In this document: positions 25,657 through 35,458 of the stretch, in pieces | Numbering within the stretch: the stretch's first letter is position 1 | Layout: the number at the start of each line of letters is the position of its first letter | Assembly: GCA_947502645.1 (NCBI GenBank) | Contig: CANNAD010000001.1 | Location: 992,001-1,056,000 of the forward strand | DNA length: 64,000 nt | Origin: an uncultured Micrococcaceae bacterium | GTDB lineage: Bacteria > Actinomycetota > Actinomycetes > Actinomycetales > Micrococcaceae | Direction of reading: 5' to 3' | The notes under the pieces: model-generated | Seen by the model: the letters and a program-made list of their open reading frames with translations, nothing else | Database searches by the model: none | Told to the model about the DNA's origin: nothing | Position numbers and translations under genes: made by a program

Positions 25657-27372
25657 TTACTTCATCCAACCAATATTTTCAGGCTCCTCGACCAACCAGC
25701 CGGACGGGCCAAAGTTGGCAAGGCCCTTCTTGACTGCAGTCATTTCAGGGCCATTATTCAATGGGAATGTTCCAAATAGGTCAAGGGCCTTGGCCTCTGC
25801 CTCGTTCGCGAGCTCAATAGCCTCTTCCTGATCGGCCACGGTGGTGACCTTCTTCATCATCTTGTCGACTTCTTCACTGCCGATTCCGGAGAAGTTGCTG
25901 GCCGAATCCGAGCAGTACAGCTGGCAGGCCCACGCGTAACCGTACGGGTCGCTCTGTGACCAGCCCATGTAGACGACGTCGAACGCTCCACTGGTAATGG
26001 TGTCGGAGAAGTCAGCACTCTTCCGGTTGTCGATGTTGAGCTTCAGACCAGCTTCCTTCGACATGGCCTGCTGAGCGCGGGCCTTGGCGTTGGTCAGCGG
26101 GTCGTCACCGAAGTTGACGTACGTGAATTCAGCGACCTTGCCGTCCTTCTCGTAGTAGCCCTCCTCGTTCATCTTCCAGCCGTTGTCTTCCATCAGCTTC
26201 TTGGCTTCATCGACGTTGTACTCGAAGCCCTCGAGGTTGTTCTCGTAGGTAGGCATCCACGGGTAGAGGACCTCAGAGCCTGGCAGCGGTTCTTCCCAGT
26301 CCATCCCATCGAACTGAATTTCCTGCAACTGCTTGCGGTCTGTGGCCAGTGCGAACGCCTTGCGTGCGTAGTCGTTCGTAAACAGCTCGCTGTCCTGACC
26401 GAACGTGTACACGCCCACGCTGTTGTCGAAGCCGCGACGGACCAGGGCGTCTTCCATGTCCTTGATCTGTGCCAGACGATCAGCGGTACCAACGCCAGTG
26501 GCGTCGATCTCACCGTTCTGGAAAGCGTTGATGGAGGCCGTGGGCTCCATCTGCTTGTAGATGACCTTGTCCAGCTTGGGCTTCTCGCCCCACCAGTCGG
26601 GGTTCGGGACCAGCGTCAACTGCGTCTTGTCGTGCTCGCCAACGATGAATGGACCAGCGCGCAGCTCGTTGTGCGGCTCATTGACCCAACCCGTCTTGTA
26701 GAACTCGGGGTCCATGTTCTTCGGGTGGGACAGGTTCGCGAAGAGCGTCTGGTATGGGTAGAACGGCGTCTCGAACGTGACGATCGCTTCCTTCTCGTTC
26801 TCACCCATTTCAACGCTCTTGATGTTCTGGTAGCCATCGGTGGCGGCAGGGTTGTACTTGTCCGTCTTGCCGCTCTGCGTCTTCCAGGTGGTCTCGAAGG
26901 CCTTCCACGTGATGGGGTCGCCATTGTTCCAGGTGGCTTCCGGGTTCAGCACGTACTTGATGGTTTCCGGGTCCTCGCTGACCAGTTCCGCCGAGAGCAG
27001 GTAGTCCTTGTCCGGCGATGCTTCACCGCCCTCGGTGAAGTTCCAGAGGCTCGGTGCCGTCCAGTTGTCGATGTCGCGGGTGTAAACGGAGTTGCCGTCC
27101 ACACTGAAGCCGTTGAAGTTTGGTGGGATTTCACCGATCGGAAGGGTCAGCGTTCCGCCGTCCTTCACGTTCTCGCGGTCCTGCGGGTTGTTGTAGAGCT
27201 GACCAACCTCGGGCATCGGCAATGGCGATACGTTGGGTGCAGTGCCTTCCGGCGGCTGTGAGGTAGGTGCCTTATCGCCGTCGCTGTTGCTGCCGCTGTC
27301 AGCGCCGCCGCAGCCGGTCAACACGAGTGCGGAAGCTGTCACAGCTACCGCCAGGAATTTATTGATCTTCAT
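25657..27372 (-). CDS. ABC transporter substrate-binding lipoprotein, family 5 (oligopeptide type)
   Basis: A 571-residue SBP_bac_5 protein. The signal peptide ends in a lipobox (ASALVLTGC, lipidated Cys21), then a Gly/Ser/Asp linker. Body features include TIKYVLNPEATWNNGDPITW, IVGEHDKTQLTLVPNPDWWG and IYKQMEPTASINAFQNGEID, the standard peptide-binding pattern. ATG 27372 matches the signal peptide; the longer frame to 27447 is rejected. It is the last gene of a four-gene minus-strand operon and should deliver peptides to the two permeases. The ligand could also be an opine or nickel-type compound. Confidence 0.94.
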   Translation of the reverse strand: MKINKFLAVAVTASALVLTGCGGADSGSNSDGDKAPTSQPPEGTAPNVSPLPMPEVGQLYNNPQDRENVKDGGTLTLPIGEIPPNFNGFSVDGNSVYTRDIDNWTAPSLWNFTEGGEASPDKDYLLSAELVSEDPETIKYVLNPEATWNNGDPITWKAFETTWKTQSGKTDKYNPAATDGYQNIKSVEMGENEKEAIVTFETPFYPYQTLFANLSHPKNMDPEFYKTGWVNEPHNELRAGPFIVGEHDKTQLTLVPNPDWWGEKPKLDKVIYKQMEPTASINAFQNGEIDATGVGTADRLAQIKDMEDALVRRGFDNSVGVYTFGQDSELFTNDYARKAFALATDRKQLQEIQFDGMDWEEPLPGSEVLYPWMPTYENNLEGFEYNVDEAKKLMEDNGWKMNEEGYYEKDGKVAEFTYVNFGDDPLTNAKARAQQAMSKEAGLKLNIDNRKSADFSDTITSGAFDVVYMGWSQSDPYGYAWACQLYCSDSASNFSGIGSEEVDKMMKKVTTVADQEEAIELANEAEAKALDLFGTFPLNNGPEMTAVKKGLANFGPSGWLVEEPENIGWMK

Positions 27373-27428
27373 TCTGGTACTCCAGTTATTGTGGTTCGGC
27401 CCGTCCGTCGGACCCGATTTCGCATCTC

Positions 27429-29522
27429 TCACATCGGAAAATGGCATGCTCGTTGCTGGTCAATCGCCCCCTCACTGATGAGATCCGGCTCTTCCGTGTC
27501 GCAAACGGTCCTATCGGCGTCGTCAAGCATTTTGTACTTGGGACACCGTGTTCGGAACCGGCAACCGGAAATTCTTTCGGTGGAACTGGGAAGTTCCCCC
27601 GTCAGCATGATGCGCTCGCGTTGACGTTCCACTGTTGGGTCCGGTACGGGAGCAGCGGACAGCAGCGCGGCTGTGTAGGGGTGGCGCGGATTAGTATAGA
27701 TCCGTTCCACATCGCCAATCTCGACGATCCTCCCGAGATACATCACAGCCACCCGGTCCGCGACGTGCCGCACCACCGAGAGATCGTGCGCCACGAAGAG
27801 GAAGGAAACCCCGAGCCGGGCCTGCAGCGATTCGAGCAGGTTGATGACACCGGCCTGGATGGAGACATCGAGGGCCGAAACCGGTTCGTCCAGGACAACC
27901 AGGGCGGGTTCGACGGCGAGGGCACGTGCAATGCCGATGCGCTGCCGCTGGCCCCCCGAGAACTGCTCGGGGAAGCGGTCCACGTGATCCGGGTTCAGGC
28001 CCACCAGATCCATCAAATCGCTGATGCGCTCATTGATGGCATCCTTCTTCCACCCCTGCGCATGGAGCGGCTCCGCAATGACGTCATAGACGGGCATCCG
28101 CGGGTCCAAGGCGGCCATGGGGTCCTGGAACACAATCTGCAGGTCGCTGCGGATTTTCCGACGCTGCGCATTGTTGAGCTCGGAGACGTCCCGGCCCATG
28201 AGCACAATCTTGCCGTTCATGGGCTTCTTGAGCTGCATGATTTCCAGCAGGGTGCTCGTCTTGCCGCAACCCGATTCACCCACCAGCGCCAGCGTTTCGC
28301 CCTGACGGATATCGATGGTGACACCGTCAACAGCACGAACAGTTCCTACTTTGCGGCGAAGCATGCCGCTGGAGAGCTCAAAGTGCCGTTTGAGGTCCGT
28401 CACCTGAAGTACCGAATCCCGTTGTTCACGGGGAAGCAGCTGTTGCCTGTCGGGGATCTCCGGCATCGGGTAGACATCATTGAATGTGAGGCCCTCGGCC
28501 ACAATCTTGTCCGCCCGAATACACGCTGCCCTGTGGAGTTCCGAATCGCCGTGACTCACCAGGGCAGGTTCCGCCGTCGTGCATTCATCAATGGCGATGG
28601 GGCAGCGCGGTGCGAACGGGCAGCCGGGCGGGAGATTTACGGGCGACGGTGGGTTCCCCTCGATGGGAATCAATGGTCCGGAGGTGCTGCGATCCGGACG
28701 GGGGACAGCCGCCAGCAGGCCCATGGTGTAGGGCATGTTCGGTTTCTCGAATACCTGGTCCACCGAACCGTACTCAACTGGCTTGCCTGCGTACATGACC
28801 AGGACGTCGTCGGCCATGTTGGCCACCACACCGAGGTCGTGGGTGATCATGACCACCCCGGCACCTGTTTCCCGCTGGGCCTTCTTGAGAACGTCGAGGA
28901 CCTGCGCCTGAATGGTCACATCCAGCGCCGTCGTCGGCTCATCCGCAATGATGACCTTGGGGTCATTGGCGATAGCGATTGCGATCATCACGCGCTGACG
29001 CATCCCACCCGAGAATTGGTGCGGGTAAGCCTTCAACCGCTTCTCCGGCTCGGAGATGCCCACCAGATCCAACAGCTCCAGTGACCGCTTGCGGACCTGA
29101 TCGCGGGTGAGATTCTGGTGGGTATCCAGGGCTTCGGCAATCTGCTGACCAATGGTGAACACCGGTGTCAGAGCGCTCAGCGGATCCTGGAAGATCATGC
29201 TCATGTCGCGTCCGCGGACGGAGGACATTTCCTTGTCATTCAGCCCGAGCAGCTCACGGCTACCCAGTTGGACCGAACCGCCGACGACAGCCGAGTCCGG
29301 CAGGAGCCCCATGATCGCCAGCGACGTCGCGGACTTACCGGAACCGGATTCGCCTGCGATACCCAGCGTCTGGCCGGGCATCAGGTCGAAGGACAGGCCG
29401 CGGACGGCCCGCACAGGGCCAGCTTCACTGCCGTAGCTGACGGTGAGGTCCTTGACGGAAAGGACAGGTTTGTTGGCACGCAACAGGGGTTCGCCCTGAT
29501 TGGCTGTAAACGTAGTGGTCAC
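27429..29522 (-). CDS. fused double ATP-binding protein of the peptide ABC transporter (DppD-DppF)
   Basis: A 697-residue protein with two nucleotide-binding domains in one chain. Domain 1 (about 18-275): Walker A GESGSGKSA, signature QFSGGMRQRV, Walker B VIIADEPTTALD. Domain 2 (about 375-640): Walker A GESGCGKT, signature QFSGGQRQRIG, Walker B LVVLDEPVSALD. Each is followed by an oligopeptide/dipeptide C-terminal domain with Cys-rich segments (PPGCPFAPRCPIA; SGCRFRTRCP), expected to hold an Fe-S or metal site in this family. The start overlaps the stop of the upstream permease by 4 bp. Confidence 0.95.
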   Translation of the reverse strand: MTTTFTANQGEPLLRANKPVLSVKDLTVSYGSEAGPVRAVRGLSFDLMPGQTLGIAGESGSGKSATSLAIMGLLPDSAVVGGSVQLGSRELLGLNDKEMSSVRGRDMSMIFQDPLSALTPVFTIGQQIAEALDTHQNLTRDQVRKRSLELLDLVGISEPEKRLKAYPHQFSGGMRQRVMIAIAIANDPKVIIADEPTTALDVTIQAQVLDVLKKAQRETGAGVVMITHDLGVVANMADDVLVMYAGKPVEYGSVDQVFEKPNMPYTMGLLAAVPRPDRSTSGPLIPIEGNPPSPVNLPPGCPFAPRCPIAIDECTTAEPALVSHGDSELHRAACIRADKIVAEGLTFNDVYPMPEIPDRQQLLPREQRDSVLQVTDLKRHFELSSGMLRRKVGTVRAVDGVTIDIRQGETLALVGESGCGKTSTLLEIMQLKKPMNGKIVLMGRDVSELNNAQRRKIRSDLQIVFQDPMAALDPRMPVYDVIAEPLHAQGWKKDAINERISDLMDLVGLNPDHVDRFPEQFSGGQRQRIGIARALAVEPALVVLDEPVSALDVSIQAGVINLLESLQARLGVSFLFVAHDLSVVRHVADRVAVMYLGRIVEIGDVERIYTNPRHPYTAALLSAAPVPDPTVERQRERIMLTGELPSSTERISGCRFRTRCPKYKMLDDADRTVCDTEEPDLISEGAIDQQRACHFPM

Positions 29523-30442
29523 GCTTTTCCTCCGGATTCGGATGAGGGATCGAGGGCGTCCCGGAGGCCGTCACCGATCTTGGTCATGCTGTAGCAGAGG
29601 GCCAGTAGGAGCAGAGCGGGGGTGAGGAATATCCAGGGTGCCGTCTGAAGGCTGGCCGCGCCGGCTTTGATCAGGACCCCGAGTGAGGTGTCGGGCGGGG
29701 TGATGCCGAAGCCGATGAAGGAGAGGCCGGTCTCCGCTTCGACGGCGTAAACAACGCCGAGCACCGTGTGGATGATCAGGATGGAGCCGAGATTCGGGAT
29801 CATGTGTCGCCATAGGATCGTCAGGGGTTTGACGCCCATGTATCGCGCGGCAGCGACGTACTCGCGGTCTCGGAGGGACTGTGCGATGGATCGGAGGACA
29901 CGTGCATACCCGATCCATCCGAAGATCATCAAGGCGAACGTCAACCAGATCCAGCCACTGGTACCTGATGCGGCGGAGACCATGATGGCGAGCAGGAAGA
30001 ACGTGGGAATCACCAGCATCATGTCCAGAACCCAGGTGCCGGCTTTCTCCCAAATGCCCTCAACGTAGGCAATGGCAGTGCCTACGAATGCCGCGATAAC
30101 AGTAATGCCAATGGAGGCGATGAATCCGATCATCAACGACCGGCCCAGTCCGCGGGCGTTCAGGACGAAGAGGTCCCCGCCCACGTTGTCCGTTCCCAGC
30201 CAGTGTTCCGCGCTGGGCGCTTCCTTGAGGGCAGTGAAGTCCGGCTCGTCATAGTCCCATTGGGTCAGGTACTTGGCGAAAATGGAGTAAAGCACCATGA
30301 GGACGACGATGACGACGCCCACAACTGCTTGCCGGTTACGGCAGAACCTGCGCAGGATCAACCGGTGTTTGGAGGTGCGCTGGACGGTGATTCGTTGCTC
30401 TTCGCCCTCGGTGGAGGCTTCAACGTTTGCATTGATAGTCAT
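29519..30442 (-). CDS. peptide ABC transporter permease, DppC/OppC type
   Basis: A 307-residue inner-membrane permease with six helices and an N-terminal OppC domain (KHRLILRRFCRNRQAVVGVV). The EAA loop YVAAARYMGVKPLTILWRHM provides the contact to the ATPase. It forms a heterodimer with the DppB-type subunit upstream; 9 bp separate the two genes and a 4-bp overlap joins it to the ATPase gene. ATG 30442. Confidence 0.95.
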   Translation of the reverse strand: MTINANVEASTEGEEQRITVQRTSKHRLILRRFCRNRQAVVGVVIVVLMVLYSIFAKYLTQWDYDEPDFTALKEAPSAEHWLGTDNVGGDLFVLNARGLGRSLMIGFIASIGITVIAAFVGTAIAYVEGIWEKAGTWVLDMMLVIPTFFLLAIMVSAASGTSGWIWLTFALMIFGWIGYARVLRSIAQSLRDREYVAAARYMGVKPLTILWRHMIPNLGSILIIHTVLGVVYAVEAETGLSFIGFGITPPDTSLGVLIKAGAASLQTAPWIFLTPALLLLALCYSMTKIGDGLRDALDPSSESGGKA

Positions 30443-30451
30443 GGGAGCCCC

Positions 30452-31414
30452 TTAGGAAATCCGGATCCGAGGATCGAGGATGGCAACGAATATGTCCGCG
30501 AGCAGCAGCCCTGCACAGGTGGCCACACCGCCGAGGAAAGCCACGGATACGGCTCCGTTGATGTCGTTCTTCGACAACGTTTCGATGAAGTACAGACCGG
30601 CCCCGTTGATGGCGAAAATCTGTTCCACGAAGAGCGCGCCGGTGACGGTTCCCGTGATGGAGAAAGCGATTCCGTAGGCGGTGGGAATCATCGAGGTCCG
30701 CAGTGCGTGCCGGCGGATCGCGACGTTCTTGGGGATGCCTTTTGCGCGCGCTGTCCGGACGTAGTCGGCGTTCATGGTGTCCAACAGGTAGGTGCGCTGG
30801 GTGAGATGGAAACCTACATAACCGAGCAGTGTCAGTACCAGCGTGGGTAGGAACAGGTGTTGGACGTAGCTGAGGAATGTCCCGTCACCGAGCCCTGTCA
30901 CGGCGAACCAATGGAGATCAAACGTGGCCTGGAGCTCGAGGTAGATCAGGACCACCAGCAGCGCCAGGACGAAGGACGGCATGACGAGGAACAACACACT
31001 GATGGAGTTTGAGGTGTGGTCGAAGGCGCTGTATTTGCGGATGGCGGACCGGACGCCAACCGCGATACCGATGACGACGGCGAGGACGGTTGAGATGGTG
31101 ACCAACTGGACACTCACCCAGGCCCGGTCCCAGATGATCTCACTCACGGGTTCGCCGACAGGGCTATATCCCCAATCCCACCGTAGGACGACGCCGGTCA
31201 GCCAGTTCCAGTAACGCTCAAGGATGGGTGTCTGATCGTTGATGTTGGCGTAGTCCAACGAAGCGTTGATGGACTCGATGGGTGGCTGTGGGCGCATCGC
31301 CAAGTAGTTCGAGCGAGGGTCCAGAAACCAGGAAGCGAGGAAGTAAACGCCGCTGGTAGCGATGAACAGCATCACCGCGTAGGAGACGAATCTTCCAACA
31401 ATAAATTTCAGCAA
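30452..31414 (-). CDS. peptide ABC transporter permease, DppB/OppB type
   Basis: A 320-residue inner-membrane permease beginning MLKFIVGRFVSYAVMLFIAT, a DppB-type first helix, with a large extracytoplasmic loop and the EAA loop DYVRTARAKGIPKNVAIRRH. First gene of the operon permease B, permease C, double ATPase, binding protein. The start ATG 31414 follows 381 bp of non-coding DNA that holds a perfect palindrome at 31617-31633, a good operator candidate. Confidence 0.94.
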   Translation of the reverse strand: MLKFIVGRFVSYAVMLFIATSGVYFLASWFLDPRSNYLAMRPQPPIESINASLDYANINDQTPILERYWNWLTGVVLRWDWGYSPVGEPVSEIIWDRAWVSVQLVTISTVLAVVIGIAVGVRSAIRKYSAFDHTSNSISVLFLVMPSFVLALLVVLIYLELQATFDLHWFAVTGLGDGTFLSYVQHLFLPTLVLTLLGYVGFHLTQRTYLLDTMNADYVRTARAKGIPKNVAIRRHALRTSMIPTAYGIAFSITGTVTGALFVEQIFAINGAGLYFIETLSKNDINGAVSVAFLGGVATCAGLLLADIFVAILDPRIRIS

Positions 31415-31795
31415 GACTTGATACCTCTAGGCTTCGGATGGGGACAACCGCGTCCACGCTGACGCTGGAAGAAGACCCCGATGAAACCCTCGACACTTTG
31501 CCAACTCAGAGTGACCACTGTCACGTTGCCAAGGGCAACGATTCAATAACGTCGCTTCATTTTTCGCTGATATTCGCGAAATTTGAGTCGAAATTTTTTG
31601 GGCCGAAAGATCCATTTGTCCACTATGTGGACATCGTTTATAACGGACGTTGTTCTTCGGAAATGCCAATCACTTCTGGGCTCATTCGGCACGAAGGAGC
31701 CCCTTCCGCGACAGAGCCGATATGCGGGAACAGTGCACAATGTCGGACCCAAGGCATACGCTGAGGGAAAGCCCGATAACCAGAGAGGGATCATC
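31415..31795. other. 381-bp intergenic region between divergent genes
   Basis: This gap separates the peptide ABC operon (left) and a membrane protein gene (right). It holds an AT-rich patch at about 31540-31640, a perfect palindrome at 31617-31633 and an AGAGAGGGATC ribosome binding site for the gene at 31796. No convincing ORF or RNA gene is seen. Confidence 0.6.
31617..31633. promoter_or_regulatory. perfect palindrome TGTCCAC-TAT-GTGGACA, likely operator
   Basis: Two exact 7-bp inverted halves around TAT form a 17-bp site in the AT-rich part of the divergent gap, 203 bp upstream of the DppB-type start. The symmetry and position suggest a dimeric repressor or activator controlling the peptide operon. 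No regulator gene is adjacent, so the binding protein is unknown. Confidence 0.55.
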
Positions 31796-32266
31796 ATGGG
31801 ATTGATTCGCGGATTCATGAACGGCGCTCTGGCGGGAGCTGCCGGGACGACGGCGCTGAACGCCGTCACCTACCTGGACATGGTGTTGCGGGCCCGTCCA
31901 GCGAGCAGCACCCCTGAAACTACCGTCAAGAAACTCAGTGAACGGGCAGACGTCCCGATTCCTGGATCCGGTGACGAGCGCGAGAACCGCATTTCGGGAT
32001 TGGGCCCGCTGATGGGAATTGCTACTGGCATGGGCGTTGGGGCAGTTCTGGGCGCACTGCAGGGCGCAGGAGCCAGACCGCCCGCCGTCGCCACCATCCT
32101 GCTGGCCACTGCGGGCGCCATGGCCGGCTCGATTCTTCCCATGACGCAGCTCGGGGTGACGGACCCCCGCGACTGGAAGACGCAGGACTGGATCAGCGAC
32201 GTCGTGCCACACCTTGCATATGGCGCTGTCACAGCGCATGTTCTGGAGAATATGCGCGCACACTGA
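31796..32266 (+). CDS. conserved hypothetical membrane protein
   Basis: A 156-residue protein, ATG 31796 after GAGAGGGATC. Three hydrophobic segments: GFMNGALAGAAGTTALNAV, LGPLMGIATGMGVGAVLGAL and AVATILLATAGAMAGSILPM. Glycine-rich helices and the intervening ETTVKKLSERADVPIPG recall small actinobacterial membrane proteins of unknown function. The C-terminus (WISDVVPHLAYGAVTAHVLE) may form another helix. The gene starts 15 bp ahead of a PfkB kinase and could share its transcript. Confidence 0.65.
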   Translation: MGLIRGFMNGALAGAAGTTALNAVTYLDMVLRARPASSTPETTVKKLSERADVPIPGSGDERENRISGLGPLMGIATGMGVGAVLGALQGAGARPPAVATILLATAGAMAGSILPMTQLGVTDPRDWKTQDWISDVVPHLAYGAVTAHVLENMRAH

Positions 32267-32280
32267 AGTACGCTGGAACG

Positions 32281-33216
32281 GTGCTAACAGTTATAGGCGA
32301 AGCCCTGGTTGACCGGGTTGTGAGTGACACTGCTCCAGCGCGGTCCCACGTGGGTGGAAGCCCCATGAACGTCGCCGTAGGCGTTGCCCGGCTGGGCCAT
32401 CCCGCCCAGTTCATCGGCCGATACGGAAACGACGACGACGGCCGGCTCATCGCCGAGCACCTGCGAGCCAACAACGTCATAGACGCATTGGGCCCCGATA
32501 GCCACCAGACCTCGGTGGCGATCGCCAGGCTGGACCCCGTGGGCAGTGCGAGTTACACGTTCGACCTCGACTGGGACCTGCCCACTGTTGTTCCGCGCCT
32601 ACCGGAGCTGCTGGCGGGCACAACCCTGATGCACACCGGCTCCATCGCGTCCATGCTGACGCCAGGCGCCCACGAGGTCCTCACCGCCGTCGAACATGCC
32701 CGCCCCACCGCCACCATTTCCTACGACCCCAATTGCCGTCCCACGATCATCACGGACCGCGATTATGCCCGGGCCCAGGCCGAGAAGTTCGTGGCGCTCG
32801 CAGACATCGTCAAGGCCTCAGATGAAGACCTCGAATGGTTGTACCCGCACCGGGCAGCCGAAGACACCGCCCGCGAATGGTTGGCCATGGGCCCGTGCGC
32901 GGTTATTGTCACCCGCGGCTCCAGAGGACCGTGGGCGGTGGCAGCCTCCGGAGAAGCGACCGTCACCGCACCAGTTGTGGACGTGGCAGACACCGTCGGT
33001 GCAGGAGATTCATTCATGGCGGCTCTGCTCGCGGCCACGGTGCAGCAGGGGCTCGACGGCGGCTCTCGACGTGAGCAGCTACGCGGAATTACGGTGGAAC
33101 AGTTGGAGCAGGTGCTCTCGTTCGCGTCAGCAGCGGCGGCAGTCACTGTTTCGCGGGCGGGCGCGAATCCGCCAAACAGAGCAGAGTTGAAGGCACAGTT
33201 AGGAGAGGGCAGATGA
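32281..33216 (+). CDS. PfkB-family carbohydrate kinase (fructokinase-like)
   Basis: A 311-residue ribokinase-fold enzyme from GTG 32281. Signature 1 is near residue 25 ([15 protein letters not shown]) and signature 2 near 240 ([16 protein letters not shown], catalytic Asp). The N-terminal [11 protein letters not shown] and the short GG..NVA motif fit fructokinase-type sugar kinases, but the substrate is not determined. The stop overlaps the start of the next gene by 4 bp. Confidence 0.92.
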   Translation: MLTVIGEALVDRVVSDTAPARSHVGGSPMNVAVGVARLGHPAQFIGRYGNDDDGRLIAEHLRANNVIDALGPDSHQTSVAIARLDPVGSASYTFDLDWDLPTVVPRLPELLAGTTLMHTGSIASMLTPGAHEVLTAVEHARPTATISYDPNCRPTIITDRDYARAQAEKFVALADIVKASDEDLEWLYPHRAAEDTAREWLAMGPCAVIVTRGSRGPWAVAASGEATVTAPVVDVADTVGAGDSFMAALLAATVQQGLDGGSRREQLRGITVEQLEQVLSFASAAAAVTVSRAGANPPNRAELKAQLGEGR

Positions 33217-33746
33217 GTTCACGTAATCCGTACGCAGACCTTCCTGAGGTTCCTGATTTCACCCTGACCAGCGAGGACATTCAGCACGGGGAACGTCTTG
33301 ACGACGCCCAGGCCTCGGGCGTCATGGGTGCCGGCGGGCAGGACCGTTCACCACAGCTCGCGTGGAGCGGGTTCCCCGAGGGCACCAAGAGTTTCGCTGT
33401 CACGGTCTATGACCCGGACGCTCCCACTGCCAGCGGTTTCTGGCACTGGGCTGTAGCCAACATCCCGGCATCCACGGTCGAGCTTCCGGCAGGTGCCGGA
33501 TCGGAAGGCAGTGGGGACCTCCCGCAGGGTTCGGTGCAGTTGAAGAACGACGGCGGTTTCCAGGGCTACGTGGGTGCTGCGCCGCCTCCAGGCCATGGCC
33601 CGCACCGTTATTACGTGGTCGTGCACGCTGTCGACGTCGAACAACTGGACGTGGACGCAGACGCGAGCTGCGCAAAACTTGGGTTCAACCTGTTCAGCCA
33701 CACACTGGGCAGGGCGCAGCTCGTCGGTACGTACGAGCTGGAGTAG
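33213..33746 (+). CDS. YbhB/YbcL-type phosphatidylethanolamine-binding (PEBP) protein
   Basis: A 177-residue PEBP-fold protein with [20 protein letters not shown], the [20 protein letters not shown] anion-site motif and [20 protein letters not shown]. These motifs match bacterial YbhB/YbcL proteins, whose function is poorly known. It is translationally coupled to the sugar kinase upstream (ATGA overlap at 33213-33216). Confidence 0.92.
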   Translation: MSSRNPYADLPEVPDFTLTSEDIQHGERLDDAQASGVMGAGGQDRSPQLAWSGFPEGTKSFAVTVYDPDAPTASGFWHWAVANIPASTVELPAGAGSEGSGDLPQGSVQLKNDGGFQGYVGAAPPPGHGPHRYYVVVHAVDVEQLDVDADASCAKLGFNLFSHTLGRAQLVGTYELE

Positions 33747-33776
33747 GCTGCGTCAGCCAGAAAACAGGAGTAATAC

Positions 33777-34580
33777 ATGCGGCTGGTGGCCAGCGACCTC
33801 GATGGGACGATCGTCGGTCGTGACGGGAAAATCAGCGACCGCACGGTCAGGGCTTTCCACGCTTGCCGGGATGCCGGCGTCGACATTGTCTTTGTGACGG
33901 GGAGGCCGCCGCGCTGGCTGACCCCGCTGCGCGAACAGATGGGCCACACGGGCAGGGTGATCTGCTCCAATGGTGCTGCTGTATACGATCTGGAGACCGA
34001 ACGCATCCTGACGACGCACCTGCTGTCCACGAGGAACGTGCTGGAAGCCCGTCGGGTCATCAAGGGGTTGTTCCCGGCGGCTACGTTCAGTGCTGAAATT
34101 GAGACGGGTTTCCTCGTGGAGCACGGATTCCTGGAGGACCATTCGCCGGAAATGCTTGGGGCCCTTGCCCCGGCGCCCTTGGAGGAATCCTTGGCGGAGG
34201 TCGACGGCGTCATCAAGTTCCTGGCCCGTGAACCCGATGTTTCACCGGACGAATTCCTGGCTGCAGTGCGCCCGGCCATCAAAAACTTCGCGGCCACAAC
34301 GCACTCGTCACCAAATATCGCGCTGCTGGAAATGTCGCTGAGCGGGATGGACAAAGCGGTTGCGCTCGCCGAGTATGCCAGCCAGTTGAGCATTGACGCA
34401 GCGGACGTCGTCGCGTTTGGCGATATGCCCAATGACATCCAGATGCTCACGTGGGCCGGAAGCGGTTATGCCATGGCGTCGGGTCACCCGGACGCGCGGG
34501 CGGCAACGGATCTGGTTGCGCCGGCGTTCGCGGACGACGGCGTCGCCCAGGTTCTCGAGGAGCGTCTCGCGGCCCTGTGA
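33777..34580 (+). CDS. Cof-type HAD-IIB hydrolase
   Basis: A 267-residue HAD phosphatase with motif I LVASDLDGTIVG, motif II FVTGRPPRW, a type IIB cap domain and motif IV VVAFGDMPNDIQML. Typical substrates are sugar phosphates or riboflavin precursors; the target here is unknown. AACAGGAG precedes the ATG. It reads into the glycerophosphodiester phosphodiesterase gene 29 bp later. Confidence 0.92.
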   Translation: MRLVASDLDGTIVGRDGKISDRTVRAFHACRDAGVDIVFVTGRPPRWLTPLREQMGHTGRVICSNGAAVYDLETERILTTHLLSTRNVLEARRVIKGLFPAATFSAEIETGFLVEHGFLEDHSPEMLGALAPAPLEESLAEVDGVIKFLAREPDVSPDEFLAAVRPAIKNFAATTHSSPNIALLEMSLSGMDKAVALAEYASQLSIDAADVVAFGDMPNDIQMLTWAGSGYAMASGHPDARAATDLVAPAFADDGVAQVLEERLAAL

Positions 34581-34609
34581 GAATGCCACGACGGGGTAAG
34601 GTTCAGATC

Positions 34610-35458
34610 GTGAGCCAGATTGCCCCGTACTTGCAGCTCCCTGACCCCGAATCCGGTGCGCAGTGGCCGCTCGCGCTCGCCCACCGTGGTTACTCTCCCG
34701 ATGGTTACGAGAATTCCATGGCCGCCTTCGCCGCCGCCGTCGAGCTCGGGTACGGGTATGTGGAAACGGACGTGAACACAACGGCCGACGGCGTTCTGGT
34801 GGTGTTCCACGACGACGTCCTTGATCGAGTCACTGACGGCACCGGCCGGATCGCGGACTACACGCTGGAAGAGCTCGGTTCCATCCTGATCGGGGGAGTG
34901 GAACGCATTCCCACACTTGAGGAAATTCTTCTCCGGTGGCCAGAGCTGCGGCTCAATGTGGACGTGAAGGATGAGGCGGCAGCTGTCCTGCTCGCGGAGC
35001 TCATGGACCAGCATCAGGCGTATGAGCGCGTGCTGGTGTCATCATTTTCGGATCAGCGGAGATTGAAAACCCTCCGCACCCTACGGCGGCTACGTAAGGC
35101 GCGCGGCCAGAGCCTGCCGGGGCCGGTGGCCAGTTCGCCCGGCTATTGGGTGATGGCCGCCGTCGTGTTCCTGGGCCGGCTGGGGTTGACGCGGCTGATT
35201 GCGCGCCTGGCGCGGATCCAGTGCGTGCAGGTCCCGCTCGAGTATCGGAGCATGCGCGTGGTCACACCGGGATTCGTCCGCCGATGCCACCGTGGCGGGC
35301 TGCAGGTCCATGTGTGGACGATCGATGACCCGGCGGTCATGAATGAGCTGCTCGACATCGGCGTTGACGGGATCATGACGGACAGGGCGGACGTGCTTGC
35401 CGACGTCATGACCGAACGCGGATGCTGGCCGCAGGCTCCCCGGCCCGCGAAGGGCTAG
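34610..35458 (+). CDS. glycerophosphodiester phosphodiesterase
   Basis: A 282-residue GDPD TIM-barrel protein with the catalytic LAHRGYSPDGYENSMAAF (His-Arg and first Glu) and YVETDVNTTADGVLVVFHDD, then LNVDVKDEAAA and HVWTIDDPAVMNEL. It hydrolyses glycerophosphodiesters to glycerol 3-phosphate and alcohol. GTG 34610 is chosen for its GGGGTAAGG upstream; ATG 34583 is an alternative. A hydrophobic stretch (YWVMAAVVFLGRLGLTRLIA) is inserted in the barrel. The stop shares a CTAG with the convergent gene. Confidence 0.9.
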   Translation: MSQIAPYLQLPDPESGAQWPLALAHRGYSPDGYENSMAAFAAAVELGYGYVETDVNTTADGVLVVFHDDVLDRVTDGTGRIADYTLEELGSILIGGVERIPTLEEILLRWPELRLNVDVKDEAAAVLLAELMDQHQAYERVLVSSFSDQRRLKTLRTLRRLRKARGQSLPGPVASSPGYWVMAAVVFLGRLGLTRLIARLARIQCVQVPLEYRSMRVVTPGFVRRCHRGGLQVHVWTIDDPAVMNELLDIGVDGIMTDRADVLADVMTERGCWPQAPRPAKG

